A DNA stretch of 32,509 bases from Trichocoleus sp. FACHB-40 (GTDB taxonomy: Bacteria > Cyanobacteriota > Cyanobacteriia > Cyanobacteriales > FACHB-T130), in the NCBI RefSeq assembly GCF_014695915.1, contig NZ_JACJPF010000105.1:1-32509 (forward strand), in the 5' to 3' direction. Positions 26,919 to 32,509 of this stretch are shown here, piece after piece. The notes beneath the pieces are model-generated. The model saw only the letters and a program-made list of their open reading frames with translations. It did no database searches and was not told the origin of the DNA. Position numbers and translations under genes: made by a program. Each line of letters opens with the position of its first letter. Position 1 is the first letter of the stretch.

Positions 26919-27242
26919 ATGGTTAACCTAAAACCGATCGCACCAGCTTCTATTTCTTCTAGTTTTCATGCTCTGTCTGACCCTCTGCGGCTTCAAGTCA
27001 TAGATTTGCTGCGATCGCAAGAGCTATGCGTGTGCGAACTTTGCGAGAAATTAGGGGTGACTCAGTCTAAACTCTCTTTTCACCTGAAAACACTCAAAGA
27101 AGCCGAACTCGTGCGATCGCGTCAAGAAGGGCGCTGGATTTACTACAGTCTGAACCTCCCCCAATTTGTCCTCTTGGAGCAGTTCCTCGCCGAGTACCGT
27201 ACAAAAGCTGTGATGTTGCCCGCTCGCTCCTGCCCTGACTAG
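26919..27242 (+). CDS. arsR: ArsR-family arsenic-responsive repressor
   Basis: 107 residues from the internal ATG; an upstream TTG would add 17 non-conserved residues. Winged helix: SDPLRLQVIDLL (20-31), ELCVCELCEKLGVTQSKLSFHLKTL (35-59) with the sensing cysteines Cys37, Cys39 and Cys42 exactly in the CxCxxC arrangement of classical E. coli-type ArsR, and the wing GRWIYYSLN (71-79). Arsenite binding to the cysteines would release DNA. It lies head-to-tail upstream of the pstS-like stub, aquaporin, arsC and phosphatase genes, and a promoter with an internal palindrome follows it. Confidence 0.92.
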   Translation: MVNLKPIAPASISSSFHALSDPLRLQVIDLLRSQELCVCELCEKLGVTQSKLSFHLKTLKEAELVRSRQEGRWIYYSLNLPQFVLLEQFLAEYRTKAVMLPARSCPD

Positions 27243-27316
27243 CCTTCACCCATCAACTTTTTTAATAAGGTTATTGTCTGCGATACCTTCACTGCTACTT
27301 GACAAATCAATTTTTT

Positions 27317-27345
27317 TTGAAATGATATAGGTATACCCCTAAAAT
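27317..27345 (+). promoter_or_regulatory. Promoter with palindromic operator for the pstS'/aquaporin/arsC unit
   Basis: A near-consensus sigma-70-type promoter: -35 TTGAAA (27317-27322), a 17-base spacer, and -10 TAAAAT (27340-27345). The perfect palindrome GGTATACC (27330-27337) sits inside the spacer, a place where repressor binding would block RNA polymerase. The candidate protein is ArsR, encoded directly upstream. A GGGGGAG Shine-Dalgarno and ATG follow at 27365. Operator identity is inference. Confidence 0.6.
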
Positions 27346-27364
27346 ATGTAATCGGGGGAGGGCA

Positions 27365-27559
27365 ATGGACATAACAGCAAAGGGTTCGGCTATCCGGCTT
27401 GGTATTCTTGCTTTGACAGCTATTGTCGCTGCCACACTTTCCTCATGTACTTCCACCCTATCGCCGCAGCAAAATCAGAGCAGTGGTTCAAGCAACGGAG
27501 CGCTTAAACTCTATGGTGCAGTTTTTCACTTTTGTATGAGAGCTTTTACCAATTCCTAA
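27365..27559 (+). pseudogene. Truncated PstS-like phosphate-binding lipoprotein
   Basis: 64 residues. The first about 50 look like the start of a cyanobacterial PstS: a lipoprotein signal peptide LGILALTAIVAATLSSC with Cys28, a Ser/Gln/Gly-rich linker (SPQQNQSSGSSNG) and GALKLYGA, where PstS continues GATFPAPLY. Here the frame instead runs into 14 unrelated residues and a stop, and the remaining about 300 residues of PstS are missing. A GGGGGAGGGCA Shine-Dalgarno and a good promoter precede it. So either it is a decayed gene whose promoter now serves the aquaporin, or a surviving small lipoprotein. PstS-like genes occur in ars operons, matching arsenate-phosphate mimicry. Confidence 0.6.
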
Positions 27560-27578
27560 TCCCATACTGAGAAAAGAT

Positions 27579-28286
27579 TTGAAATCAAATTCAAAAATTT
27601 TTTTTTGGAAATCAGTTTCCCATTGCTGGCGAGAGGCCGTGGCGGAAGGCATTGGCAGTTTTGTTTTAGTCTTTGCTGGGACTGGCGCTGTGATGGTCAA
27701 TCAAATCAGCAATGGGGCCATTACTCATCTCGGCATCAGCTTTGTATTTGGGGCAGTTGTTGCCGCTTTAATTTATACGCTGGGACACATTAGCGGTGCT
27801 CATTTTAACCCGGCGGTGACGCTGGCTTTTTGGACAAGTGGCTTTTTTCCTAAGCGGCGAGTGCTGCCTTATATTTTGGCGCAGTCATTGGGAGCAGTTT
27901 TCGCCTCAGCTTTACTACTAATAGCTTTGGGGCGCGTAGCTAATCTAGGTGCAACTGTGCCGCTAGAGGGGAATTGGCTGCAATCTCTGGTGCTGGAAGC
28001 GGTGCTGACATTTATATTGATGTTTGTGATTTTTGGTTCTGGGCTGGATCGCCGCGCCCCGATTGGCTTTGCGGGGTTAGCGATTGGCTTAACTGTGGGG
28101 TTAGAGGCAGCGTTTATGGGGCCGATTACGGGAGCGAGTATGAATCCCGTAAGGTCATTTGGCCCTGCTTTGGTTGGCGGAATATGGCAGCACCATTGGG
28201 TTTATTGGGTGGCACCGATTTTAGGGGCGCAATTAGCGGTGCTAGTGTACAGGCAACTTTCCAACGGATTTCGGGATATTCAGTAA
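27579..28286 (+). CDS. MIP-family channel (aquaporin), probable arsenite pathway
   Basis: 235 residues from a TTG start. There is no ATG before the first helix, and GAGAAAAG lies just upstream. Six membrane helices. First half-helix signature is HFNPAVT (NPA at 77-79) and the second is ASMNPVRSFGP (NPV at 189-191). By alignment to GlpF the selectivity filter would be Phe57, Ala177, Ala186 and Arg192: the His of water-specific channels is absent, giving a wider pore. NPV in the second box recalls plant NIP5;1/NIP6;1 metalloid channels. Its location between arsR and arsC parallels AqpS of Sinorhizobium, which passes arsenite made by ArsC out of the cell. arsC begins 13 bases later. Confidence 0.88.
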   Translation: MKSNSKIFFWKSVSHCWREAVAEGIGSFVLVFAGTGAVMVNQISNGAITHLGISFVFGAVVAALIYTLGHISGAHFNPAVTLAFWTSGFFPKRRVLPYILAQSLGAVFASALLLIALGRVANLGATVPLEGNWLQSLVLEAVLTFILMFVIFGSGLDRRAPIGFAGLAIGLTVGLEAAFMGPITGASMNPVRSFGPALVGGIWQHHWVYWVAPILGAQLAVLVYRQLSNGFRDIQ

Positions 28287-28299
28287 GCGAGGAAACAAA

Positions 28300-28713
28300 A
28301 TGAAACGTGTCATGTTTGTGTGCAAGAAAAATTCTGCCCGTTCCCAAATGGCGGAAGGCTTTGCAAAAACGCTGGGTAAGGGAAAAATTGAAGTGATTAG
28401 CTCTGGATTAGAAGCCTCTCAGGTTAGACCAGAAGCGATCGCTACCATGAAAGAAATCGGCATTGACATTACCAATCAACACTCGAAACCCCTTAGCGAC
28501 TTCAAAGCTGAAGACTTTGATGTGGTAATTTCCCTATGCGGTTGTGGAGTTAATCTGCCGACAGATTGGGTACTTCGGGAAGTCTTTGAGGATTGGCAGC
28601 TTGACGATCCGGCTGAACAGCCTGAAATTTTCCCCAGAGTGCGCGATCAGATAAAAGAACGGGTGACTCAACTCATTGAATCGCTTAAAGAAGAAGCAAC
28701 ACCTGTTGGATAA
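28300..28713 (+). CDS. arsC: Arsenate reductase, glutathione/glutaredoxin-dependent low-MW phosphatase fold
   Basis: 137 residues. The P-loop CKKNSAR has the CX5R pattern (Cys8, Arg14), and SLCGCGVNLP places Cys80 and Cys82. These three cysteines coincide in number with those used by the Synechocystis ArsC, which has a low-molecular-weight phosphatase fold but uses glutathione and glutaredoxin. It reduces arsenate to arsenite in the cytoplasm. It lies between the aquaporin (13 bases upstream) and the phosphatase gene (7 bases downstream), clearly one operon. No marks of decay. Confidence 0.94.
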   Translation: MKRVMFVCKKNSARSQMAEGFAKTLGKGKIEVISSGLEASQVRPEAIATMKEIGIDITNQHSKPLSDFKAEDFDVVISLCGCGVNLPTDWVLREVFEDWQLDDPAEQPEIFPRVRDQIKERVTQLIESLKEEATPVG

Positions 28714-28720
28714 GGTTCTA

Positions 28721-29194
28721 ATGACAAACCAAACACCGATAGAGCAACCAATCCAACCGATTGCAGAGAATTTGTGGTGGGTGATTCCAGGCAAACTCGC
28801 AGGTGTTCGTAAGCCAATGCCAGAGGAACTGAACGAACTACAGGCTGCGGGTGTTGGCGCGATTGTCTCTGTTATGGATGACCCCTCCAACCTAGATTTG
28901 TATCACCAGGCAAACATCCCTCACCTCTGGTTGCCAACCAAAGGCGGTACTCAACCCAGTCGGGAACAGGTTGAAGAATTACACAACTTTGTTGACAGTC
29001 AAAATCGCCAAGGCAACGCTGTTGCAGTGCATTGCACCAGTGGGAGACGACGGACGGGAACGATGCTGGCTTCTTACCTAATTTGCACTGGCGCGTCTTA
29101 TAGCGAAGCAATGCAGACAATTGAGAGTGCGAACTCCGAAGTCGAACTGCGCGAAGCCCAAAGCGCCTTTTTGCGAGATTTGGCAGGAGGATAA
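28721..29194 (+). CDS. Dual-specificity-type protein phosphatase in the ars operon
   Basis: 157 residues from an ATG with AAGG upstream; the frame is open back into arsC, but the first ATG is preferred. The active-site signature HCTSGRRRTGT (His104, Cys105, Arg111) is that of Cys-based dual-specificity phosphatases. N-terminal NLWWVIPGKLAGVRKP and IVSVMDD match cyanobacterial DSP-like proteins. The Asp-Gly that supplies the general acid in many DUSPs is replaced here by LPTKGGTQPS, so the acid may differ. The 7-base gap to arsC indicates co-expression. It may act on a phosphorylated regulator or a phospho-metabolite linked to arsenate; the substrate is unknown. Confidence 0.85.
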   Translation: MTNQTPIEQPIQPIAENLWWVIPGKLAGVRKPMPEELNELQAAGVGAIVSVMDDPSNLDLYHQANIPHLWLPTKGGTQPSREQVEELHNFVDSQNRQGNAVAVHCTSGRRRTGTMLASYLICTGASYSEAMQTIESANSEVELREAQSAFLRDLAGG

Positions 29195-29262
29195 ATAAGC
29201 CAATTGACATACGGGGCGGTGGAGGATTGTGCAGTAAAGGTTCGGATGCAGACGGAGGTTCA

Positions 29263-29586
29263 TTAGCGATGAGGGCTGAACAAGATTACAACCGCTCCGA
29301 TGAGGGAGATCGTAACGCCAAGTAAGTCCCACTTATCCGGTTTAACCCCCTCAGCCAACCATAACCAAAACAGAGATAAGAGGATGTAGAAACCACTGTA
29401 GGCAGCGTATGCTCTTCCAGCATTTGAAGCATCTACTTTGGTTAGAGCAACAGCATAGATGATCAGAGCGAAGATACCTGGAACAGTCCACAAGATACTC
29501 TTTCCTAGTCGTAACCATGCCCAAAACGTGTAACACCCGGAGATTTCTCCTAGAGCTGCAACTAGAAAGAAGCCAAACGTTTGCAT
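29263..29586 (-). CDS. YnfA-family small membrane protein
   Basis: 107 residues with four hydrophobic segments. The YnfA/UPF0060 pattern is visible: [21 protein letters not shown] (5-25), with the Glu14-containing ALGEI that parallels the membrane Glu of small multidrug-resistance pumps, then [22 protein letters not shown] (59-80) and [18 protein letters not shown]. YnfA proteins are viewed as SMR-like efflux candidates. The gene points opposite to its neighbours inside the arsenic island and diverges from arsH across about 180 bases, so it could serve in toxic-compound export. No arsenic function is demonstrated for it. Confidence 0.85.
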   Translation of the reverse strand: MQTFGFFLVAALGEISGCYTFWAWLRLGKSILWTVPGIFALIIYAVALTKVDASNAGRAYAAYSGFYILLSLFWLWLAEGVKPDKWDLLGVTISLIGAVVILFSPHR

Positions 29587-29764
29587 TTTTAGTAATTACT
29601 AAGAGGTCAAAAAAGACATCCTATATCAAGCCCGTCTAATTATCAATAATAAAAACCTGTCCGCTTCAGTTCTAATTATAGCTATTCAACCGGACATGAT
29701 ATTACATCTAGGAGTCATGATCAATTCGTTAGTTGAATTCCTAAACTAGAGGTTACTAATTTCC

Positions 29765-30391
29765 ATGACAACTTTCGATCATCCACCCAGAATCTTGTTT
29801 TTGTATGGCTCTTTAAGAGAGCGTTCTTACAGCCGTTTATTAGCAGAAGAGTCCGCCAGAATTATCGAAGGTTTTGGTGCAGAAACCAAATTTTTTGACC
29901 CACGTGAATTGCCGATTCACGGCAGCGTAGAAGCTGACCATCCAAAGGTTCAAGAATTGCGGAATTTAAGCTTGTGGTCTGAGGGTCAAGTTTGGTCTAG
30001 TCCAGAGATGCACGGGAATATTACAGGTATCCTGAAAAACCAAATTGACTGGATTCCCCTAACTTTAGGGGCAGTGAGACCGACTCAAGGCAGAACTTTG
30101 GCAGTTATGCAGGTCAGTGGCGGTTCTCAGTCGTTTAACGCCGTCAATACTATGCGAATCCTGGGACGCTGGATGCGGATGTTTACTATCCCCAATCAGT
30201 CTTCGGTTGCCAAAGCTTACAACGAGTTCAACGAAGACGGGACGATGAAGGATTCCTCATATCGCGATCGCGTTATCGACGTAATGGAAGAGCTTTACAA
30301 GTTTACGCTGCTACTCCGAGATCGAGTAGACTACCTGACGGATCGCTACAGCGAACGCAAGGAAAAAGAAGCCAAGCTGCTTCAGATGTAA
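29765..30391 (+). CDS. arsH: ArsH NADPH-dependent FMN reductase
   Basis: 208 residues. Flavodoxin-like fold with FMN-phosphate loop GSLRERSYS (15-23), the segment [19 protein letters not shown] (78-96) and the ArsH-specific [21 protein letters not shown]. ArsH oxidises trivalent organoarsenicals to the less toxic pentavalent form or acts as a quinone/azo reductase. It therefore fits next to arsM, whose products include methylated trivalent arsenic. It is followed by a hairpin terminator, and then arsS. Confidence 0.95.
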   Translation: MTTFDHPPRILFLYGSLRERSYSRLLAEESARIIEGFGAETKFFDPRELPIHGSVEADHPKVQELRNLSLWSEGQVWSSPEMHGNITGILKNQIDWIPLTLGAVRPTQGRTLAVMQVSGGSQSFNAVNTMRILGRWMRMFTIPNQSSVAKAYNEFNEDGTMKDSSYRDRVIDVMEELYKFTLLLRDRVDYLTDRYSERKEKEAKLLQM

Positions 30392-30422
30392 TTTCCTACG
30401 GGGTGTCGGGTGATTTCATACT

Positions 30423-30450
30423 ACAGCTAGAGGTCAAGGAATCTAGCTGT
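30423..30450 (+). repeat. Hairpin downstream of arsH
   Basis: Arms ACAGCTAGA (30423-30431) and TCTAGCTGT (30442-30450) pair perfectly over 9 bases with a 10-base loop. No T run follows directly; the stronger terminator signal is the next hairpin. Confidence 0.55.
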
Positions 30451-30469
30451 GAAGCACTGTTTCCCGCAA

Positions 30470-30500
30470 CCCGTAATCTTTAAGATTAGGGGCTTTTTAA
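30470..30500 (+). terminator. Probable terminator between arsH and arsS
   Basis: The sequence CCC-G-TAATCTT-T-AAGATTA-GGGG folds with outer CCC/GGG and inner A/T pairs (one G-G mismatch) and is followed by CTTTTT. It would separate arsH from arsS transcription. Confidence 0.6.
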
Positions 30501-30560
30501 CTACTCGCCTACAAAATAGAACGGTATGATCGGGAGAGAACAATAAATTTTTGTTAACAA

Positions 30561-31562
30561 ATGCTCCAGATAGAATCAAATCAACCAAAAATAACCCAAT
30601 TTAAAGAAAAAATCGGACTTCCTCTAAGTAAAAGCAAAATCAGTGTTTTGCAAATCAATTTAGGAAAGCGCTGCAATCTTGCCTGTACTCATTGCCATGT
30701 GGAAGCAGGGCCAAAACGCACAGAAGAACTCACCCCAGAAGTTTGCAATCAACTGATTGAAGTAATATATAAATTTCCCGAACTCAAAATAGTAGACTTG
30801 ACGGGCGGCGCGCCGGAAATGAATTATGGTTTCAAGCCATTGGTAGAAGCAGCCAGGGATAATGGTAAGCAAGTAATTGTCAGGTCAAATCTCACTATTT
30901 ACTTTGAATCAGGGTTTGAAGATATCCCCGAATACTGTGCCAAACATCAAACAAGAATTGTTGCTTCTCTGCCCTGTTATCTGGAAGACAATGTTGATAA
31001 AATGCGCGGAAATGGGGTTTATGATGCTTCAATTCGGGCGCTGCAATGGCTGAATAAATTGGGTTATGCACAAGACCCAAATTTAATCCTAGATTTGGTG
31101 TTTAACCCGCAAGTACCGCGCACAGAAAAATTTTCTCTAACTCCTAATCAGAGGACGCTGCAACAAGATTACCAGAAGTTTTTAAAAGAACATTTTGATG
31201 TTGAATTTAACAACCTATTTACGATTACGAATTTACCGATAGGGCGAGTGCAGCAGCATTTACAACGTAAGCAGCTATACACACCATATTTGCAGTTTCT
31301 AGAGGCTCATTTCAATGGCGATACGGTTGAAAATTTAATGTGTCGAAATGAACTTTCAATCGACTATCTGGGCAATATTTATGATTGCGACTTTAACCAG
31401 ATGACAAATATTCCAGCCAAAACTCGCACAGGTGAAACGCTGACGGTGGCTAAGTTACTGGAAGCTGGAAGGTTAGACTTAATAGACGAGGTACAGACGG
31501 CACCGTATTGTTACGGTTGTACGGCTGGGAGTGGTTCTAGTTGCGGCGGTGCTTTGGTGTGA
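30561..31562 (+). CDS. arsS: Arsenosugar biosynthesis radical SAM protein ArsS
   Basis: 333 residues. The radical SAM cluster motif CNLACTHC (Cys38, Cys42, Cys45) is followed by HVEAGPKRTE, and the GG motif as DLTGGAPEMN. The C-terminal part has CRNELSIDYLGNIYDCDFNQM and ends CYGCTAGSGSSCGGALV (Cys317, Cys320, Cys328), binding auxiliary clusters. ArsS transfers a 5'-deoxyadenosyl group to dimethylarsinite, giving the arsenosugar precursor, after ArsM. The stop TGA is one base before the ATG of the downstream membrane protein, giving tight coupling. Confidence 0.93.
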   Translation: MLQIESNQPKITQFKEKIGLPLSKSKISVLQINLGKRCNLACTHCHVEAGPKRTEELTPEVCNQLIEVIYKFPELKIVDLTGGAPEMNYGFKPLVEAARDNGKQVIVRSNLTIYFESGFEDIPEYCAKHQTRIVASLPCYLEDNVDKMRGNGVYDASIRALQWLNKLGYAQDPNLILDLVFNPQVPRTEKFSLTPNQRTLQQDYQKFLKEHFDVEFNNLFTITNLPIGRVQQHLQRKQLYTPYLQFLEAHFNGDTVENLMCRNELSIDYLGNIYDCDFNQMTNIPAKTRTGETLTVAKLLEAGRLDLIDEVQTAPYCYGCTAGSGSSCGGALV

Positions 31563-31563
31563 A

Positions 31564-32235
31564 ATGATAAATCGGTCGCCAGTCAAATTCCTCAAAAATC
31601 CGCGATTTTGGATGGCGATCGCGCTGCTATTTTTCCTGCTGCTATGTATCTTTAGCCCGCTGAAAGTTTTGTTCGATCCCATTGTTCTTACTCAGCAGAT
31701 AAAAAGTTGGGGGAATTGGGGCATCTTTTTGTTTCTTCTAATTTTCACCGCAGCAACGGCGGTAGGTATACCTGGAATTATGTTTCCGGTTGTTGCTGGT
31801 GCCGTTTTTGGGTTAGTTTGGGGAACCTTTTGGTCTGTCGTGGGCGCTACACTGGGAGCGATCGCTGCTTTCTGGACTGCGCGTTACATGTTGCATGACT
31901 GGGCAAAACGTCGATTTGGCGAACATCCAGCCTTGATGCGGTTTAATCAAGCGATCGCCCGTCAACCGCTGACTTTTGTGTTAGCGGTGCGTTTTGCGCC
32001 AATTTCGCCCTTCACTGTCGTCAATTTTCTCTTTGGACTAACACCGATTAATTGGGTTCCCTATGCAGTCGGCACCTTTTTAGGAATTATCCCTGGAATG
32101 ATAGCTTACGTCTGGGTGGGAGCCACGGGAGAGTCGGTTTTGCGAGGAGGCGATCGCTTCCCTTTTTTCTTAGCATTGAGTTTCCTCGCCTTACTCTCCT
32201 TCCTGCCAATTTTGGCTAGGAAAAAAAAGCCTTAA
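31564..32235 (+). CDS. TVP38/TMEM64 (VTT-domain) membrane protein
   Basis: 223 residues from the ATG just after the arsS stop; an in-frame start inside arsS is possible but not needed. Several membrane helices and the VTT/DedA-like signatures GIMFPVVAGAVFGLVWGTFWSVVGATLGAIAAFW and VRFAPISPFTVVNFLFGLT near 145-165 are evident. VTT proteins are lipid scramblase- or transporter-like. Coupling to arsS suggests handling of an arsenosugar or arsenolipid product, but this is inference from position. Confidence 0.86.
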   Translation: MINRSPVKFLKNPRFWMAIALLFFLLLCIFSPLKVLFDPIVLTQQIKSWGNWGIFLFLLIFTAATAVGIPGIMFPVVAGAVFGLVWGTFWSVVGATLGAIAAFWTARYMLHDWAKRRFGEHPALMRFNQAIARQPLTFVLAVRFAPISPFTVVNFLFGLTPINWVPYAVGTFLGIIPGMIAYVWVGATGESVLRGGDRFPFFLALSFLALLSFLPILARKKKP

Positions 32236-32285
32236 CTTTTCATAGAAAACTTCTATATAGCAGCCCTAAATGGTTCGTGAACGCA

Positions 32286-32318
32286 AGATACCCGACTTCT
32301 TAAAGAAGTCGGGTATCT
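32286..32318. terminator. Strong inverted repeat, likely terminator after the arsS operon
   Basis: The 16-base arms AGATACCCGACTTCTT and AAGAAGTCGGGTATCT are perfect inverted copies separated by one A, so about 14 pairs can form with a short loop. The same motif is known to me as a frequent palindrome downstream of cyanobacterial genes, so it is probably both a dispersed repeat and a terminator. A strong T run is lacking. Confidence 0.65.
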
Positions 32319-32356
32319 GAAGGACGGGCATCTTACAATCCTATTTGAATTGTTAT

Positions 32357-32509
32357 ATGTCCCTGGAAAACATATATCTGTAGGGACATGGCATTGCCCA
32401 CTGGTGTCAACTTAAGCGAGATAAGAAAGAGCGGCATAAAGTAGAAAAAAGCCTCGAATAGCTTCTAGGCTCTTAGTATCCTCTTACTATCAATGAGTAA
32501 AAAACGTCC
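32357..32509. other. Right-edge region with inverted repeat and possible gene start
   Basis: Inverted arms ATGTCCCT (32357-32364) and AGGGACAT (32382-32389) are followed by GGCATTGCCC, a type of short repeat scattered in cyanobacterial genomes and sometimes found at mobile-element ends. An ATG at 32493 opens a frame (MSKKR...) that runs off the window. It may be the start of a gene or transposase, but six codons cannot identify it. Confidence 0.3.

Noticed and set aside
27974-28303. 109-codon ORF overlapping the aquaporin in another frame
   Set aside because: The aquaporin frame has clear NPA/NPV motifs; the overlapping frame is a compositional shadow.

Overview
The window looks like cyanobacterial chromosome. 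The octamer GCGATCGC (the HIP1 repeat) recurs in genes and spacers. The gene content includes tocopherol cyclase, a PAP/fibrillin protein, a DUF3134 protein, an Rre1/Ycf29-type response regulator and a HetZ-family regulator. HetZ points to a filamentous lineage but does not prove heterocyst formation. The species cannot be named from the sequence.

Layout. (1) 1-1950: decayed mobile DNA. It holds a broken IS5-family transposase (two in-frame stops, one frameshift, truncated 3' end) abutting a minus-strand remnant of a second transposase, then about 530 bases with nothing recognisable. (2) 1954-11694, nearly all minus strand: YdcF-family membrane protein, tRNA-Arg(CCT), tocopherol cyclase, RecJ, a large fusion of a CRP-like sensor, an eroded sigma-54-activator-type AAA+ domain and a NapH/NosR-like membrane ferredoxin, then GNAT, PD-(D/E)XK and fibrillin genes in a probable operon. 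One 29-codon membrane ORF lies on the plus strand. (3) 11894-14641, plus strand: DUF3134, mraY, rre1-like regulator and a 38-codon membrane ORF. (4) 14985-25137: PHP phosphoesterase, HetZ, YciO/Sua5-type protein, LarC, two paralogous lipoproteins, a UPF0104-type membrane protein, an unknown 455-residue protein and an M48 peptidase. (5) 25327-32235: an arsenic island.

The arsenic island is the most coherent system. A [2Fe-2S] ferredoxin (minus) diverges from arsM (arsenite methyltransferase). Then come arsR (CxCxxC sensor), a lipoprotein stub that looks like the first third of a PstS phosphate-binding protein, an aquaporin with an NPA/NPV signature, arsC with Cys8/Cys80/Cys82, and a dual-specificity phosphatase. 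A YnfA-type small membrane protein (minus) diverges from arsH, followed by arsS (radical SAM, arsenosugar synthesis) and a coupled TVP38/TMEM64 membrane protein. No ArsB, Acr3 or ArsA is present in the window. Within it, the arsenite options are export through the aquaporin, possibly YnfA, and methylation to arsenosugars by ArsM and ArsS.

Other points of interest are the sensor/AAA+/ferredoxin fusion, whose ATPase and sigma-54-contact motifs are eroded (cyanobacteria lack sigma-54); two unrecognised single-pass microproteins; a duplicated start region with a five-codon leader in front of the rre1-like gene; and a dispersed short repeat that appears in frame inside two genes.
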